From Mucilaginibacter aquatilis (GTDB taxonomy: Bacteria > Bacteroidota > Bacteroidia > Sphingobacteriales > Sphingobacteriaceae): a DNA stretch of 64,000 bases. Positions 23,949 through 32,562 of the stretch are shown here, one piece after another (within the stretch, counting starts at the first letter, position 1; the number at the start of each line of letters is the position of its first letter). The translations under genes were made by a program, and so were the position numbers. The notes below the pieces were generated by a model. It saw nothing but the letters and a program-made list of their open reading frames with translations. It ran no database searches and had not been told where the DNA came from. The stretch is taken from the NCBI RefSeq assembly GCF_009755275.1, contig NZ_WQLA01000001.1:1-64000 (forward strand), written 5' to 3'.

Positions 23949-24034
23949 AGGCAAGAACCAAGAAACAAGAGCCAAGAATATGTTGTGTTGGCTTTAGAAA
24001 AGTGACTTGGCTCCTGGCTCTAACATCTTGACTC
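23949..24034. repeat. CAAGAGCCAAGA-type intergenic inverted repeat
   Basis: Between iscU and iscA, GCAAGAACCAAGAAACAAGA and GAGCCAAGAA are answered by ACTTGGCTCCTGGCTC and CATCTTGACTC, an imperfect inverted repeat. It shares wording with the repeat at 31234-31300. Without a T-run it is unlikely to stop transcription fully; it may process or stabilise the isc mRNA. Confidence 0.6.
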
Positions 24035-24041
24035 TATAATT

Positions 24042-24368
24042 ATGGTTACCGTAACAGATAAAGCAAAAGATAAGATTGATCACCTGATGCAGGATGCTAA
24101 TCTCGATTCGTCGTATTTTTTACGCGTGTCGGTTCAGGGTGGCGGTTGCTCGGGCTTATCTTATAACATGGATTTTGATAACGAGGAGAAAAAAGGCGAC
24201 CAGTTTTTTGAAGATAAAGGATTACGCATTGCGCTGGATATGAAATCATTTTTATACCTGGCCGGTACCGAACTTGACTTTTCAGACGGGTTAAATGGTA
24301 AAGGTTTTAATTTTATAAACCCTAATGCCAGCCGCACCTGCGGTTGCGGCGAAAGCTTCTCGGTATAG
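24042..24368 (+). CDS. HesB/IscA-family iron-sulfur carrier
   Basis: A 108-residue A-type carrier that passes clusters from the scaffold to target enzymes. It has the three conserved cysteines (GGGCSGLSY and the C-terminal TCGCGESF), with the family core YFLRVSVQGGGCSGLSYNMDFDNE and a near-normal length. IscA, SufA and ErpA cannot be told apart safely from sequence alone; the place after iscU argues for IscA. A strong terminator follows. Confidence 0.92.
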   Translation: MVTVTDKAKDKIDHLMQDANLDSSYFLRVSVQGGGCSGLSYNMDFDNEEKKGDQFFEDKGLRIALDMKSFLYLAGTELDFSDGLNGKGFNFINPNASRTCGCGESFSV

Positions 24369-24393
24369 TTTCATTTTATTTCTTTCAAATATT

Positions 24394-24420
24394 AAAAAGG
24401 CGCTTTCAAGCGCCTTTTTT
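24394..24420 (+). terminator. terminator of the isc cluster
   Basis: AAAAAGGCGCTT pairs with AAGCGCCTTTTTT around two loop bases (effectively a 4-base loop), with a T-run. Confidence 0.9.
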
Positions 24421-24486
24421 GTTACTTGTTAAACACACTTGTCACTAAAACACTAAGCTGCTTTTTTGTATTTATTACTAAATACT

Positions 24487-24494
24487 TAAGTTTG
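24487..24494 (+). promoter_or_regulatory. -7 element for the acyl-CoA synthetase gene
   Basis: TAAGTTTG, exact TAnnTTTG match, 26 bases before the ATG. Confidence 0.5.
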
Positions 24495-24520
24495 TTTAAC
24501 CACTATACCAATAAAACTTA

Positions 24521-26434
24521 ATGAATCAGGTTCAAAAGCCACAAACCGTACCTCAGCTTCTTCGCCACATTGTTGAACATATTCATCCCGATACCCATCC
24601 GTTTTTAACAGATAAAGTAAATAAGCAATGGGTAAACATATCATACCGTGAGGCCATTGAAAAGATTGACGCAATAACAGCCTGGTTATTACATGTTGGC
24701 GTATGCAAAGGTGACCGTATAGGCTTGGTTATAGAAAACGGGCCCGACTATATTTATTACGATCAGGCTTTGCAGCAACTTGGTGCTATTAACACCTCAA
24801 TATATCCTACCCTTACCGAAGCCGAAACAGAATACATCATAAATGATTCCGGCTTAAAAACATTGCTGGTGGGCAATCCCTTTTTGCTGCGTAAAGTGCT
24901 TAAGGTAGCTAACAACTGCGCATCACTTGAGCGTATTATACCTGCTTTTGAAGATTATGAAAAACACACCGGTAACATTGTTTTAAATGCCGGAGTAATA
25001 AGCTTGCAGGATGTAGTAAACGAAGGATTAACCCTTGTAGAACAATACCGTGGTACCATAAACAGTTGCCGTGAAGCCATACTCCCTTCTGATTTATCAT
25101 GCTTGATATATACATCGGGTACAACTGGGACGCCTAAAGGTGTGATGCTGATGCATAGCAACTTTGTACAAACGGTTTGGGCAGGTTTAGAGCAAATATC
25201 AAACGTTAATAAAGATGATTGCTTCCTCTCGTTTTTGCCGTTATCGCACGTTTTTGAACGTGCGGCTACCTATTATATATGTATGGGTGCCGGAGCGCGC
25301 ATTGCATTTGCCGAGAGTTTGGATTTATTGGCCCGCAATATGGCCGAGGTAAAACCAACCATTATGAACTGCGTACCTCGCCTGCTTGAACGTATACATG
25401 ATAAGGCCATGAAGAATGGCGCCGATGCCGGCGGCATGAAAACTAAAATATTTAATTGGGCATTTGCCATCGGTCAAAAACATCGTGAAGTGCGTGAAAG
25501 CGGTAAAAAACCAGGCATCATTCTTCGCAATCAACATAAACTGGCCGAAAAGCTGGTATTCAGAAAAATTAAGGAGAAAACCGGCGGTCGTTTAAAATTC
25601 CTTATTTCGGGCGGTGGTGCATTGCCTAAAAATGTGGGTGAATTTTTTGGCAACATTGGCTTACCCGTGTTAGAGGGATACGGCCTCACGGAAACTACCG
25701 GCCCGGTATGTGTTACTGAATTTCAGCGCCAGGTTTATGGCACCGCCGGGCGTATACTGCCAGGCTCAGAAGTTGGCATACAGGATATTGAAACCAAGAA
25801 AATACATACTGTACAAACACACAACTCGTGTGATGCAAACTTTACCTCTCCCGAGGGCGAGATAATTATCAGAGGTGTGGCGGTGATGAAAGGATACTGG
25901 AATAAAGCCGAAGAAACAAGCCTTGCAATTGATAAAGACGGCTGGTTTCATAGCGGAGATATTGGCCGCTTCTATAAAGGCTATCTGCAAATCACCGACC
26001 GGCTTAAAAATATGCTGGTAAACGCTTATGGCAAAAACATATATCCAACACCTGTTGAAAACGCTTACCTGAAAAGCCTTAAAATTGAGCAGATATTTTT
26101 AGTTGGCGATCGTAGGGAATATGTAACCGCCATTATTATACCCCCTAAAGAATTGCTACAGGAAACTTTTAATTTGAGCGAAGATTGGTTTAAAAACCCT
26201 GAAATATTTGTAGATAACAAAGAGATTATTGACTGGCTTAAGCAAGACATACGCAAGCTAAGCAATGGCCTTGCTAAGTTTGAACGCATAAAAAACTTTA
26301 AGGTTAAACGCAATCCATTCAGTATGGAGGATGGTGAAATTACCGTAACCATGAAAGCTAAACGTAAGGTAATTGAAAAAAAATACGCCGAAGCTATTGA
26401 GGAAATGTACGCGCAGGAAATAGATGCTGATTAA
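24521..26434 (+). CDS. long-chain fatty acid--CoA ligase (AMP-binding, FAA1/FadD15-like)
   Basis: A 637-residue AMP-forming ligase that activates fatty acids as acyl-CoA. The P-loop is LIYTSGTTGTPKGVMLMH, the adenine motif GYGLTETTGP, and the hinge region SGDIGRFYKGYLQITDRLKNMLV, followed by the catalytic-lysine domain (NAYGKNIYPTPVEN). Length and the FLPLSHVFERAATYY segment match the FAA1/long-chain subgroup. No signal peptide; it acts at the inner face of the membrane. It stands alone with its own promoter. Confidence 0.9.
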   Translation: MNQVQKPQTVPQLLRHIVEHIHPDTHPFLTDKVNKQWVNISYREAIEKIDAITAWLLHVGVCKGDRIGLVIENGPDYIYYDQALQQLGAINTSIYPTLTEAETEYIINDSGLKTLLVGNPFLLRKVLKVANNCASLERIIPAFEDYEKHTGNIVLNAGVISLQDVVNEGLTLVEQYRGTINSCREAILPSDLSCLIYTSGTTGTPKGVMLMHSNFVQTVWAGLEQISNVNKDDCFLSFLPLSHVFERAATYYICMGAGARIAFAESLDLLARNMAEVKPTIMNCVPRLLERIHDKAMKNGADAGGMKTKIFNWAFAIGQKHREVRESGKKPGIILRNQHKLAEKLVFRKIKEKTGGRLKFLISGGGALPKNVGEFFGNIGLPVLEGYGLTETTGPVCVTEFQRQVYGTAGRILPGSEVGIQDIETKKIHTVQTHNSCDANFTSPEGEIIIRGVAVMKGYWNKAEETSLAIDKDGWFHSGDIGRFYKGYLQITDRLKNMLVNAYGKNIYPTPVENAYLKSLKIEQIFLVGDRREYVTAIIIPPKELLQETFNLSEDWFKNPEIFVDNKEIIDWLKQDIRKLSNGLAKFERIKNFKVKRNPFSMEDGEITVTMKAKRKVIEKKYAEAIEEMYAQEIDAD

Positions 26435-26484
26435 ACAGTTCACGTTATGCATTAACCTTGCAATACTTCACAAAATAATTTTAG

Positions 26485-26688
26485 ATGAACGGACAAAACC
26501 GAAAAGACATATACCCCGGGTTACTGGTTGATATTATATTGAAAAAAGATCAGCGTAGCGGCGAGCTTACACGTGGAGTGGTAAAGAATTTACTCACCAG
26601 TGCCGCCTACCATTCGCGCGGTATTAAAGTAAGGCTTGAAGACGGGCAAATTGGCAGGGTTGCTTACATTGTTGACGAAGAAGATTAA
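26485..26688 (+). CDS. YwbE-family small protein
   Basis: A 67-residue protein that matches the YwbE/DUF2196 family along its whole length: RKDIYPGLLVDIILKKDQRSGELTRGVVKNLLTSAAYHSRGIKVRLEDGQIGRV. The fold is a small KOW/SH3-like barrel, so RNA or ribosome contact is plausible but not shown. It is 50 bases downstream of the acyl-CoA synthetase gene. Confidence 0.88.
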   Translation: MNGQNRKDIYPGLLVDIILKKDQRSGELTRGVVKNLLTSAAYHSRGIKVRLEDGQIGRVAYIVDEED

Positions 26689-26829
26689 AGATTCATCTTA
26701 TCAAGCTTATTATTGACTAACAAAGGCCTCTTAAATGAAAGATCTAATATTGAAAGTTTAAATATAAATCCTTATAAATCTGACACTTTAAATTTAAAAG
26801 AAAAAAATATTTTAACCATTGGTAGCGTT

Positions 26830-26859
26830 TATACTAAATCTTACGTAAGGTTTAGTATA
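26830..26859. promoter_or_regulatory. 30-bp near-perfect palindrome before the DUF4397 gene
   Basis: TATACTAAA and TTTAGTATA flank a central CTTACGTAAG, itself a palindrome; only one base pair (T opposite G) is imperfect. It ends 22 bases before the ATG at 26882. Either a long operator for a dimeric regulator or an RNA hairpin with an ACGT loop in the leader. Confidence 0.55.
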
Positions 26860-26881
26860 GTTCATTTTTAAATTTAAAACG

Positions 26882-27604
26882 ATGAAAAACATTACACAAA
26901 TGGTTAGTGGAAAGATGAAGATTGCAGGGGTATTGTTTGTACTGGCCACAGCATTCAGCTCATGCTTAAAAGACAATAACGATGATGTAGTAACACAGCC
27001 ATCAGCTCTTATTTCAGTTGTAAACGCTTCGCCCGATTCACAACCTTTAGATTTTTACCTTGATCAAAACCGTGTTAATAATTCGACAGGTATTGTATAT
27101 GGCAGTGGATTGGATTACCGAAATGCAGTTACTGGTAAACGTACCGCAAGCTTTAATATATCGGGCACAAGCAATAAAATTAAGTCAGATACCATGACTT
27201 TGGTTGCCAACAGGGCCTATACCTTGTATTTAACCAACCTTGTTGCCAATCCTGAGTATTTATTACTTAAAGACACTATTAATCGTCCTACAGCAGGCTC
27301 GGCGCTGGTTAGGTTTGTGCATGTTAGCGCTAATACACCAAACGTTGATTTGGTTACCAGCACAGGTACTAACATAGCAGTTAACAAGGCATATAAAACG
27401 GCATCGGGCTTTACCAGCATTAATGCCGGTAAATATACTATGCAGGTACGCCAGGCAGGAACAGCAACGGTGTTAGCTACCATTACCGACAAAGATTTGG
27501 TTGCCGGAGCGGTTTATACAATTTGGCTGCAAGGTGTTAACAGTGCAACTGATGATGTTAAAAAGCTTACTGCAAAAACTCAGGTAAATGCTTATTTTCA
27601 ATAA
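26882..27604 (+). CDS. DUF4397 lipoprotein
   Basis: A 240-residue protein with a lipoprotein signal (VLFVLATAFSSC, Cys about 29) and two tandem beta-domains of DUF4397 type: SALISVVNASPDSQPLDFYLDQNRVNN and SALVRFVHVSANTPNVDLVTSTGTN. The family occurs in secreted and outer-membrane proteins and is thought to be adhesive or structural; no activity is known. It should be anchored in the outer membrane. The unusually strong palindrome just upstream suggests specific regulation. Confidence 0.82.
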   Translation: MKNITQMVSGKMKIAGVLFVLATAFSSCLKDNNDDVVTQPSALISVVNASPDSQPLDFYLDQNRVNNSTGIVYGSGLDYRNAVTGKRTASFNISGTSNKIKSDTMTLVANRAYTLYLTNLVANPEYLLLKDTINRPTAGSALVRFVHVSANTPNVDLVTSTGTNIAVNKAYKTASGFTSINAGKYTMQVRQAGTATVLATITDKDLVAGAVYTIWLQGVNSATDDVKKLTAKTQVNAYFQ

Positions 27605-27627
27605 ATAAATTACAGATTTTAAAGACG

Positions 27628-27659
27628 GCCTCAAAGCAACTTTGCTTTGGGGCTTTTTT
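27628..27659 (+). terminator. terminator after the DUF4397 gene
   Basis: GCCTCAAAGCA pairs with TGCTTTGGGGC (one G-T pair) and runs into six T. Confidence 0.8.
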
Positions 27660-27731
27660 GTATGATAGAATTCGGAATGAACCAAGTGCGTGCTGTGAAC
27701 GCTTATCATTCAACTACTCGCTAAAAAAGCT

Positions 27732-27739
27732 TATCTTTG
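27732..27739 (+). promoter_or_regulatory. -7 element for lysS
   Basis: TATCTTTG, exact match, 27 bases before the lysS ATG. Confidence 0.55.
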
Positions 27740-27766
27740 CCGCTCTAAAAAATACCGTTTTTTATT

Positions 27767-29491
27767 ATGAGTATTGCAGCTTTATCTGAGCAGGAAGTAT
27801 TACGCCGCGAATCGTTACAACAATTGCGCGCGTTAGGAATTGACCCTTACCCTGCCGAAGCCTACCCTGTTAACGCCTGGGCAAATGACATTAGCGAAAA
27901 CTTTAATGCCAATCCCGATAAATATAAGGAGGTAACCATAGCAGGCCGTATTATGACGCGCCGCATAATGGGTAGTGCCAGCTTTGCCGAGTTGCAGGAT
28001 TCAACCGGCCGTATACAGGTTTACATTAAGCGTGATGATATATGCGCCGGCGAAGACAAAACACTGTACAATACCGTATTTAAAAAACTGTTGGATATTG
28101 GCGATTACATTGGCGTTAAAGGCTACGTGTTTTTAACACAAACAGGTGAAATTTCGGTGCATGTACAGGAAATGACCGTTTTGGCTAAATCATTAAAACC
28201 GTTACCTGTTGTTAAGCGCGATGATGAAGGGAATATATACGATGGCTTTACCGATCCGGAATTAAGATACCGCCAGCGTTATGTTGACTTAACGGTTAAC
28301 CCCGAGTATAAGCAAATATTCATCAACCGCTCAAAAGTAATCAGCACTATGCGTAATTACTTTAGCGAGCAAGGCTGGATGGAGGTTGAAACGCCTATAC
28401 TGCAGTCTATACACGGTGGTGCAGCAGCCCGTCCGTTCAATACACACCACAATACGCTTGATATGCCGCTTTACCTGCGCATTGCCAACGAGTTGTATTT
28501 AAAACGCTTAATTGTTGCAGGATTTGATGGTGTGTTTGAGTTTGGCAAAATGTTTCGTAACGAGGGCATGGACCGCACTCACAACCCTGAGTATACCGCT
28601 ATGGAAATATATGTAGCCTACAAAGACTATATATGGATGATGGCCATGGTTGAAGAGTGCTTAGAACGCGTAGCTGTTGCTGTGCATGGTTCGCCGGTGG
28701 TAAAAGTTGGTGAACACGAAATCAATTTTGCCGGTCCGTACGAGAAGCTGTCGATGTATGATTCAATTTTGAAATATACCGACATCGATGTATCACAAAT
28801 GGACGAAGCGCAACTGCGCCAAACCTGTCGCGATTTAGCCATTGAAGTTGATGGCACCATGGGTAAGGGCAAATTAATTGATGAAATATTCAGCGCCAAG
28901 GTAGAGGCCAACTTGATACAGCCAACCTATATAACCGACTACCCTATTGAAATGACTCCGCTTGCTAAAAAGCACCGCACCAAGGAAGGGTTGGTTGAGC
29001 GTTTTGAGCTGTTTGTTTTAGGCAAAGAAATAGGTAATGCTTACAGCGAGTTGAATGATCCGCTTGATCAGCGTGAGCGTTTTGAGGAACAGCTATTACT
29101 GGCTGGCCGTGGCGATGAAGAGGCTATGGCTATGGACGAGGACTTCCTGCGCTCATTAGAGTATGGCATGCCACCAACATCGGGCTTGGGTATAGGTGTT
29201 GACCGTTTGGTAATGCTCATGACCAACCAAACCACCATACAGGAAGTATTATTCTTCCCACAAATGCGTCCCGAAAAGAAGGCCAAGGTAGTTACCATCG
29301 ACGATTTTGTAAACATTGGCATACCTGCCGAATGGGTTCCGGTAATAAACAAGATGGGTTTCAATACAGTTGAAGATTTAAAAGCAGCCAACCCTAATAA
29401 AGTATTTAATGATTTGGGCGGCATGCGTAAAAAGCTAAAGCTGGATTTGCCTATCCCAACAAAAGAAAGTGTAATGGCTTGGTTTGAATAG
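27767..29491 (+). CDS. lysS: lysyl-tRNA synthetase, class II, with C-terminal extension
   Basis: A 574-residue class II lysyl-tRNA synthetase. The OB-fold anticodon-binding domain (about 55-160) includes [23 protein letters not shown]; the catalytic core has motif 2 ([26 protein letters not shown]) and motif 3 ([14 protein letters not shown]). The usual enzyme ends near residue 505; here about 70 further residues follow (from [31 protein letters not shown]), resembling a helix-hairpin-helix fold. This tail is a known trait of Bacteroidota LysS. The gene is alone, with its own promoter and terminator. Confidence 0.95.
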   Translation: MSIAALSEQEVLRRESLQQLRALGIDPYPAEAYPVNAWANDISENFNANPDKYKEVTIAGRIMTRRIMGSASFAELQDSTGRIQVYIKRDDICAGEDKTLYNTVFKKLLDIGDYIGVKGYVFLTQTGEISVHVQEMTVLAKSLKPLPVVKRDDEGNIYDGFTDPELRYRQRYVDLTVNPEYKQIFINRSKVISTMRNYFSEQGWMEVETPILQSIHGGAAARPFNTHHNTLDMPLYLRIANELYLKRLIVAGFDGVFEFGKMFRNEGMDRTHNPEYTAMEIYVAYKDYIWMMAMVEECLERVAVAVHGSPVVKVGEHEINFAGPYEKLSMYDSILKYTDIDVSQMDEAQLRQTCRDLAIEVDGTMGKGKLIDEIFSAKVEANLIQPTYITDYPIEMTPLAKKHRTKEGLVERFELFVLGKEIGNAYSELNDPLDQRERFEEQLLLAGRGDEEAMAMDEDFLRSLEYGMPPTSGLGIGVDRLVMLMTNQTTIQEVLFFPQMRPEKKAKVVTIDDFVNIGIPAEWVPVINKMGFNTVEDLKAANPNKVFNDLGGMRKKLKLDLPIPTKESVMAWFE

Positions 29492-29524
29492 TATTTAGGT
29501 CATTATTTACATAAACAGTAAAAC

Positions 29525-29568
29525 AAATGCCATTGTGTGTCGTTTTAATAAGACCACAATGGCATTTT
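29525..29568 (+). terminator. terminator of lysS
   Basis: AAATGCCATTGTG pairs perfectly with CACAATGGCATTT across a 17-base loop; only four T follow, so it is of moderate strength. Confidence 0.75.
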
Positions 29569-29635
29569 GCGTTAAATCTCTTAACCAAAATTTAAAACAC
29601 AAATAATTTCTGGTTTACAATTGAACTTTACTTTT

Positions 29636-29866
29636 ATGAAAATTGATAATATAAATATGAACTCAACGCTCGAAATTACAGATCGCGAATTTTTGATCAA
29701 GCTTGATCGTACGAAGTTCAATGTATCTTTCGTAAGGTCGTTACTTAAAATGGTAGAATTCTCTAATCCATCTGAGGATGATTTTATGGTGACCGATCGC
29801 CATATTCAGCCAAGCGCTAATCGCAATTCAGAGCCCGGATACTTTGGAACTTTAGACGAGAAATAA
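29636..29866 (+). CDS. hypothetical small protein
   Basis: A 76-residue protein from the ATG at 29636 (an upstream TTG would add five residues). It reads ... LEITDREFLIKLDRTKFNVSFVRSLLKMVEFSNPSEDDF ..., a helix-rich core with a disordered polar tail. The core faintly recalls the N-terminal part of small antitoxin-like proteins, but no toxin gene is adjacent, so no function is claimed. It is flanked by terminators on both sides and so is its own unit. Confidence 0.55.
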   Translation: MKIDNINMNSTLEITDREFLIKLDRTKFNVSFVRSLLKMVEFSNPSEDDFMVTDRHIQPSANRNSEPGYFGTLDEK

Positions 29867-29898
29867 AAAAAGGCTTGAATTTTCATTCAAGCCTTTTT
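29865..29898. terminator. bidirectional terminator
   Basis: AAAAAGGCTTGAAT pairs with ATTCAAGCCTTTTT around TTTC, between two convergent genes with A/T-runs on both sides. Confidence 0.9.
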
Positions 29899-29917
29899 CA
29901 GTATTCAAACTCTTTTC

Positions 29918-30469
29918 TTAAAAGTTTCTGTAACCGCCGCGCTGAACTTGTTGTTTATCCATCTGCGCCATTTGTCCTTTCATCATCTTTATCTGATCGG
30001 CCAGTAATTTATTCTTATCGTCTTTTGAAGCTTCAGACAGGTACTGCTGTGCCTCACGTTTATTACGTTTCATCATGGCTATACCAGCTAGCTGTAATTT
30101 CGCTAACGCAGTATTGTGTGACATAGTCATACCAAGAGATAAAGCCTTCTTAAAATATTTTTCAGACTTCAAAGGAGCCTTGCGCGACTCAATCAACCCA
30201 ATAAGCATATTATAATACCCGTGCTGGGCTTTAAATAACTCCTTCTCGTAGTTTTTAATTTTAAGCAGCCATTTTTCTGCCTCGTCTGCATTCTCTTTTC
30301 TTAAATAAAATTGGGCAACCAGCATGTTTTCATTAAAGAAGTAGGTTACTAATACCAAACCTCCTAAAATAAATAACAATATACCCCAGCCCCAAAAACC
30401 AAATGCACATAAGGTAACGCCCGCACCCATAATAACACAGGCTATAATTAACCTAACAATATTCGACAT
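29918..30469 (-). CDS. membrane protein with C-terminal TPR-like helices
   Basis: A 183-residue protein from the ATG at 30469 (the longer frame would add 18 residues from a non-ATG). Two membrane helices lie at about 4-24 (VRLIIACVIMGAGVTLCAFGF) and 26-44; the rest is helical hairpins resembling tetratricopeptide repeats (FLRKENADEAEKWLLKIKNYEKEL; KSEKYFKKALSLGMTMSHNTALAKLQLAGIAMMK), then a Gln/Met-rich tail. TPR-like parts usually bind other proteins. It is divergent from ung (74 bases). Confidence 0.65.
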   Translation of the reverse strand: MSNIVRLIIACVIMGAGVTLCAFGFWGWGILLFILGGLVLVTYFFNENMLVAQFYLRKENADEAEKWLLKIKNYEKELFKAQHGYYNMLIGLIESRKAPLKSEKYFKKALSLGMTMSHNTALAKLQLAGIAMMKRNKREAQQYLSEASKDDKNKLLADQIKMMKGQMAQMDKQQVQRGGYRNF

Positions 30470-30543
30470 CGTTTGTATTTTGTAATAATGTGCAAATATC
30501 CGTTTATTTATACGTTTAAGCAATTAACAGCACAAATATTTAT

Positions 30544-31218
30544 ATGGCAATAGATTTGGAACCTTCGTGGCTTAAAGTACTGCATAATGAGTTTGAAAAA
30601 GACTATATGCGCAAGCTTAAAGATTTTTTGAAACACGAAAAGGAAGCTGGCCACAAGGTTTATCCTAAGGGTAGTGACATTTTCAACGCGTTTAACCACA
30701 CCACATTTGATAACTTAAAAGTTGTTATACTTGGGCAGGATCCTTATCATGGCCCTAACCAGGCTATGGGTTTATCATTTGCCGTTCATCGTGGCATACC
30801 TGTACCGCGCTCTTTAAACAATATTTACAAAGAATTACAAACCGATGTACCCGGCTTTACCATACCTCAACATGGTGATTTAACTAAATGGGCCGACCAA
30901 GGCGTGCTGCTACTTAATGCTACGCTTACGGTGCAGGCGGGCATTGCAGGTTCCCATCAAAAAAAGGGATGGGAGATATTTACAGATACAGTAATCCGCA
31001 AAATATCTGACGAAAAAGAAGGAATTGTTTTTTTGCTATGGGGACGCTTTGCACAAGCAAAAGCTGAACTTATTGACGAAAGCAAACACCACATTTTAAA
31101 AGCAGCGCACCCTTCACCCTTTTCAGCTGATAACGGCTTCTTCGGTTGTCATCATTTCAGTAAAACCAACGAAATCTTAAAAAAAGAAGGAAAGAAAGAA
31201 ATTGACTGGCAAGTTTAA
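30544..31218 (+). CDS. ung: uracil-DNA glycosylase, family 1
   Basis: A 224-residue base-excision repair enzyme removing uracil from DNA. The water-activating loop is GQDPYHG (Asp66), uracil is gripped by LLLNATLTV, and the leucine-loop motif is HPSPFSADNGFFGCHHF. It is complete and of standard length, cytosolic. An intergenic inverted repeat follows rather than a T-rich terminator. Confidence 0.96.
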   Translation: MAIDLEPSWLKVLHNEFEKDYMRKLKDFLKHEKEAGHKVYPKGSDIFNAFNHTTFDNLKVVILGQDPYHGPNQAMGLSFAVHRGIPVPRSLNNIYKELQTDVPGFTIPQHGDLTKWADQGVLLLNATLTVQAGIAGSHQKKGWEIFTDTVIRKISDEKEGIVFLLWGRFAQAKAELIDESKHHILKAAHPSPFSADNGFFGCHHFSKTNEILKKEGKKEIDWQV

Positions 31219-31233
31219 GTAAGAAGTAAGAGC

Positions 31234-31300
31234 TAAGAGCCAGGAAACAAGACGCAATCTGCCTAACAATAAAGCCAGGCCTCTTGGTTCCTGGCTCTTA
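31234..31300. repeat. CAAGAGCC-type intergenic inverted repeat
   Basis: TAAGAGCCAGGAAACAAGA (31234-31252) is answered by a 19-base arm at 31282-31300 with one mismatch, across a 29-base loop. It lies between convergent ung and the Lrp gene and may act as a shared transcript end. Its wording resembles the repeat between iscU and iscA. Confidence 0.75.
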
Positions 31301-31317
31301 TTTCTTGTATCTATAAT

Positions 31318-31788
31318 TTAATATTCCAACGGCACTGTTGGCTCTTTTTTACTGGTTGACATAATCATCATGGTTTGAAAGGTTTTTACAACAGGTATAC
31401 GGCTTATCTTATCCATAATGAGCTGCTCATAAAGCTTAATGTCACGAACGTAAACTTTCAATAAAAAATCACATTGCCCGGTTACATGGTGACACTCTGT
31501 TATTTCCTTTATCTTTTGTATCTCCTGTAAAAACACATCAATGGTATTGCTTTTATGAAAATCAAGCGATACCTGTATGAAAGTTTTTATTCCCAGTCCT
31601 AACTTTTCCTCGTCTACCAGGGCATGGTAACTTTTAATGTATTCGGCGTTTTCCAGTTTACGAACACGCTCTAATGTTGGTGCAGGCGACAGGCCAATCT
31701 CGTTTGACAACTGCAGGTTGGTAATCCTTCCATTCTCCTGAAGGATTTTAAGTATTTGAAGATCAATCTTATCTAATTCGGCACCCAT
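31318..31788 (-). CDS. Lrp/AsnC-family transcriptional regulator
   Basis: A 156-residue regulator: N-terminal helix-turn-helix (LDKIDLQILKILQENGRITNLQLSNEIGLSPAPTLERVRKLENAEYIKSY) and a C-terminal RAM ligand-binding domain (about 70-150, with VTGQCDFLLKVYVRDIKLYEQLI). Such proteins sense amino acids and control their metabolism. The target is unknown; the divergent neighbour is the metal regulator gene, 123 bases away. Full-length and typical. Confidence 0.9.
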   Translation of the reverse strand: MGAELDKIDLQILKILQENGRITNLQLSNEIGLSPAPTLERVRKLENAEYIKSYHALVDEEKLGLGIKTFIQVSLDFHKSNTIDVFLQEIQKIKEITECHHVTGQCDFLLKVYVRDIKLYEQLIMDKISRIPVVKTFQTMMIMSTSKKEPTVPLEY

Positions 31789-31874
31789 GGGTTACAATTA
31801 TATGCTCACAAAGGCACAAAATAAAATTTTTTATTGACAAAGAAAAACAAAAGTTAATTCTACAAGTTATTTTT

Positions 31875-31890
31875 TTTAGACTTGTCTAAA
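31875..31890. promoter_or_regulatory. MntR/DtxR-type operator
   Basis: TTTAGACTTGTCTAAA: perfect 7-base arms around TT, 9 bases upstream of the -7 box TAGGTTTG (31899-31906) and 22 bases before the regulator ATG, so a bound dimer would block the promoter. Confidence 0.7.
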
Positions 31891-31898
31891 TTAATTAT

Positions 31899-31906
31899 TA
31901 GGTTTG
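31899..31906 (+). promoter_or_regulatory. -7 element for the mntR-like/Nramp operon
   Basis: TAGGTTTG, exact TAnnTTTG match, ending 5 bases before the ATG at 31912; the operator lies in the -33 region. Confidence 0.55.
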
Positions 31907-31911
31907 TGTAA

Positions 31912-32562
31912 ATGCACTCATTCACAGAGGAAAACTACTTAAAAGCAATTTTTCATTTGTTGCTCAAGACGCAAAGTGCCACAACAAATGAAATTGCGGC
32001 GGCCACCGGCACAAAAGCAGCATCAGTAACTGATATGCTTAAAAAACTAGCCGAAAAAAAGCTGATTAATTATGCCCGCTACCAAGGCGTAACACTTACT
32101 GATAGTGGCGAGCGTATAGCCGTTGGCATTGTACGCAAACACCGCCTTTGGGAACATTTTTTGGTTGATAAACTTAAATTTAAATGGGATGAGGTGCATG
32201 AGATGGCCGAAGAACTTGAACATATCTCCTCAACCGAATTGATTAATCGCCTTGATGAGTTTATGGGGCGTCCACAATTTGATCCGCATGGCGACCCAAT
32301 ACCTGATTGCAATGGACGTATGAACAACCAGCATTTACAATCAGCACTGCATCTTAAAAAAGATCAAACCGGAAAAATAGCCGCGGTAGCAGATCACTCT
32401 CCTGCCTTTCTGCAATATCTTGAAAAAACACAACTAACTATCGGTCAAACCATAACCGTTACCGAATTGACCGATTATGATATGGCTTTAGTATTAAACA
32501 ATTCACAAAACGAATTTAACATTAGCCGCGAAGTGGCTAAAAATTTACTGATACTGGTATGA
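31912..32562 (+). CDS. DtxR/MntR-family metal-dependent regulator
   Basis: A 216-residue repressor that binds DNA when loaded with Mn(II) or Fe(II). It has an N-terminal winged helix (SFTEENYLKAIFHLLLKTQSATTNEIAAATGTKAASVTDMLKKLAEKKLI), a dimerisation and metal domain (LWEHFLVDKLKFKWDEVHEMAEELEHISS; FDPHGDPIP) and a C-terminal FeoA/SH3-like domain (from about 155). Its stop overlaps the start of the Nramp transporter by 4 bases, so manganese is the more likely metal and the transporter the main target. A perfect palindromic operator lies in the promoter. Confidence 0.9.
   Translation: MHSFTEENYLKAIFHLLLKTQSATTNEIAAATGTKAASVTDMLKKLAEKKLINYARYQGVTLTDSGERIAVGIVRKHRLWEHFLVDKLKFKWDEVHEMAEELEHISSTELINRLDEFMGRPQFDPHGDPIPDCNGRMNNQHLQSALHLKKDQTGKIAAVADHSPAFLQYLEKTQLTIGQTITVTELTDYDMALVLNNSQNEFNISREVAKNLLILV

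Noticed and set aside
29636..29866. Orphan antitoxin
   Set aside because: The resemblance is slight and there is no toxin gene adjacent.
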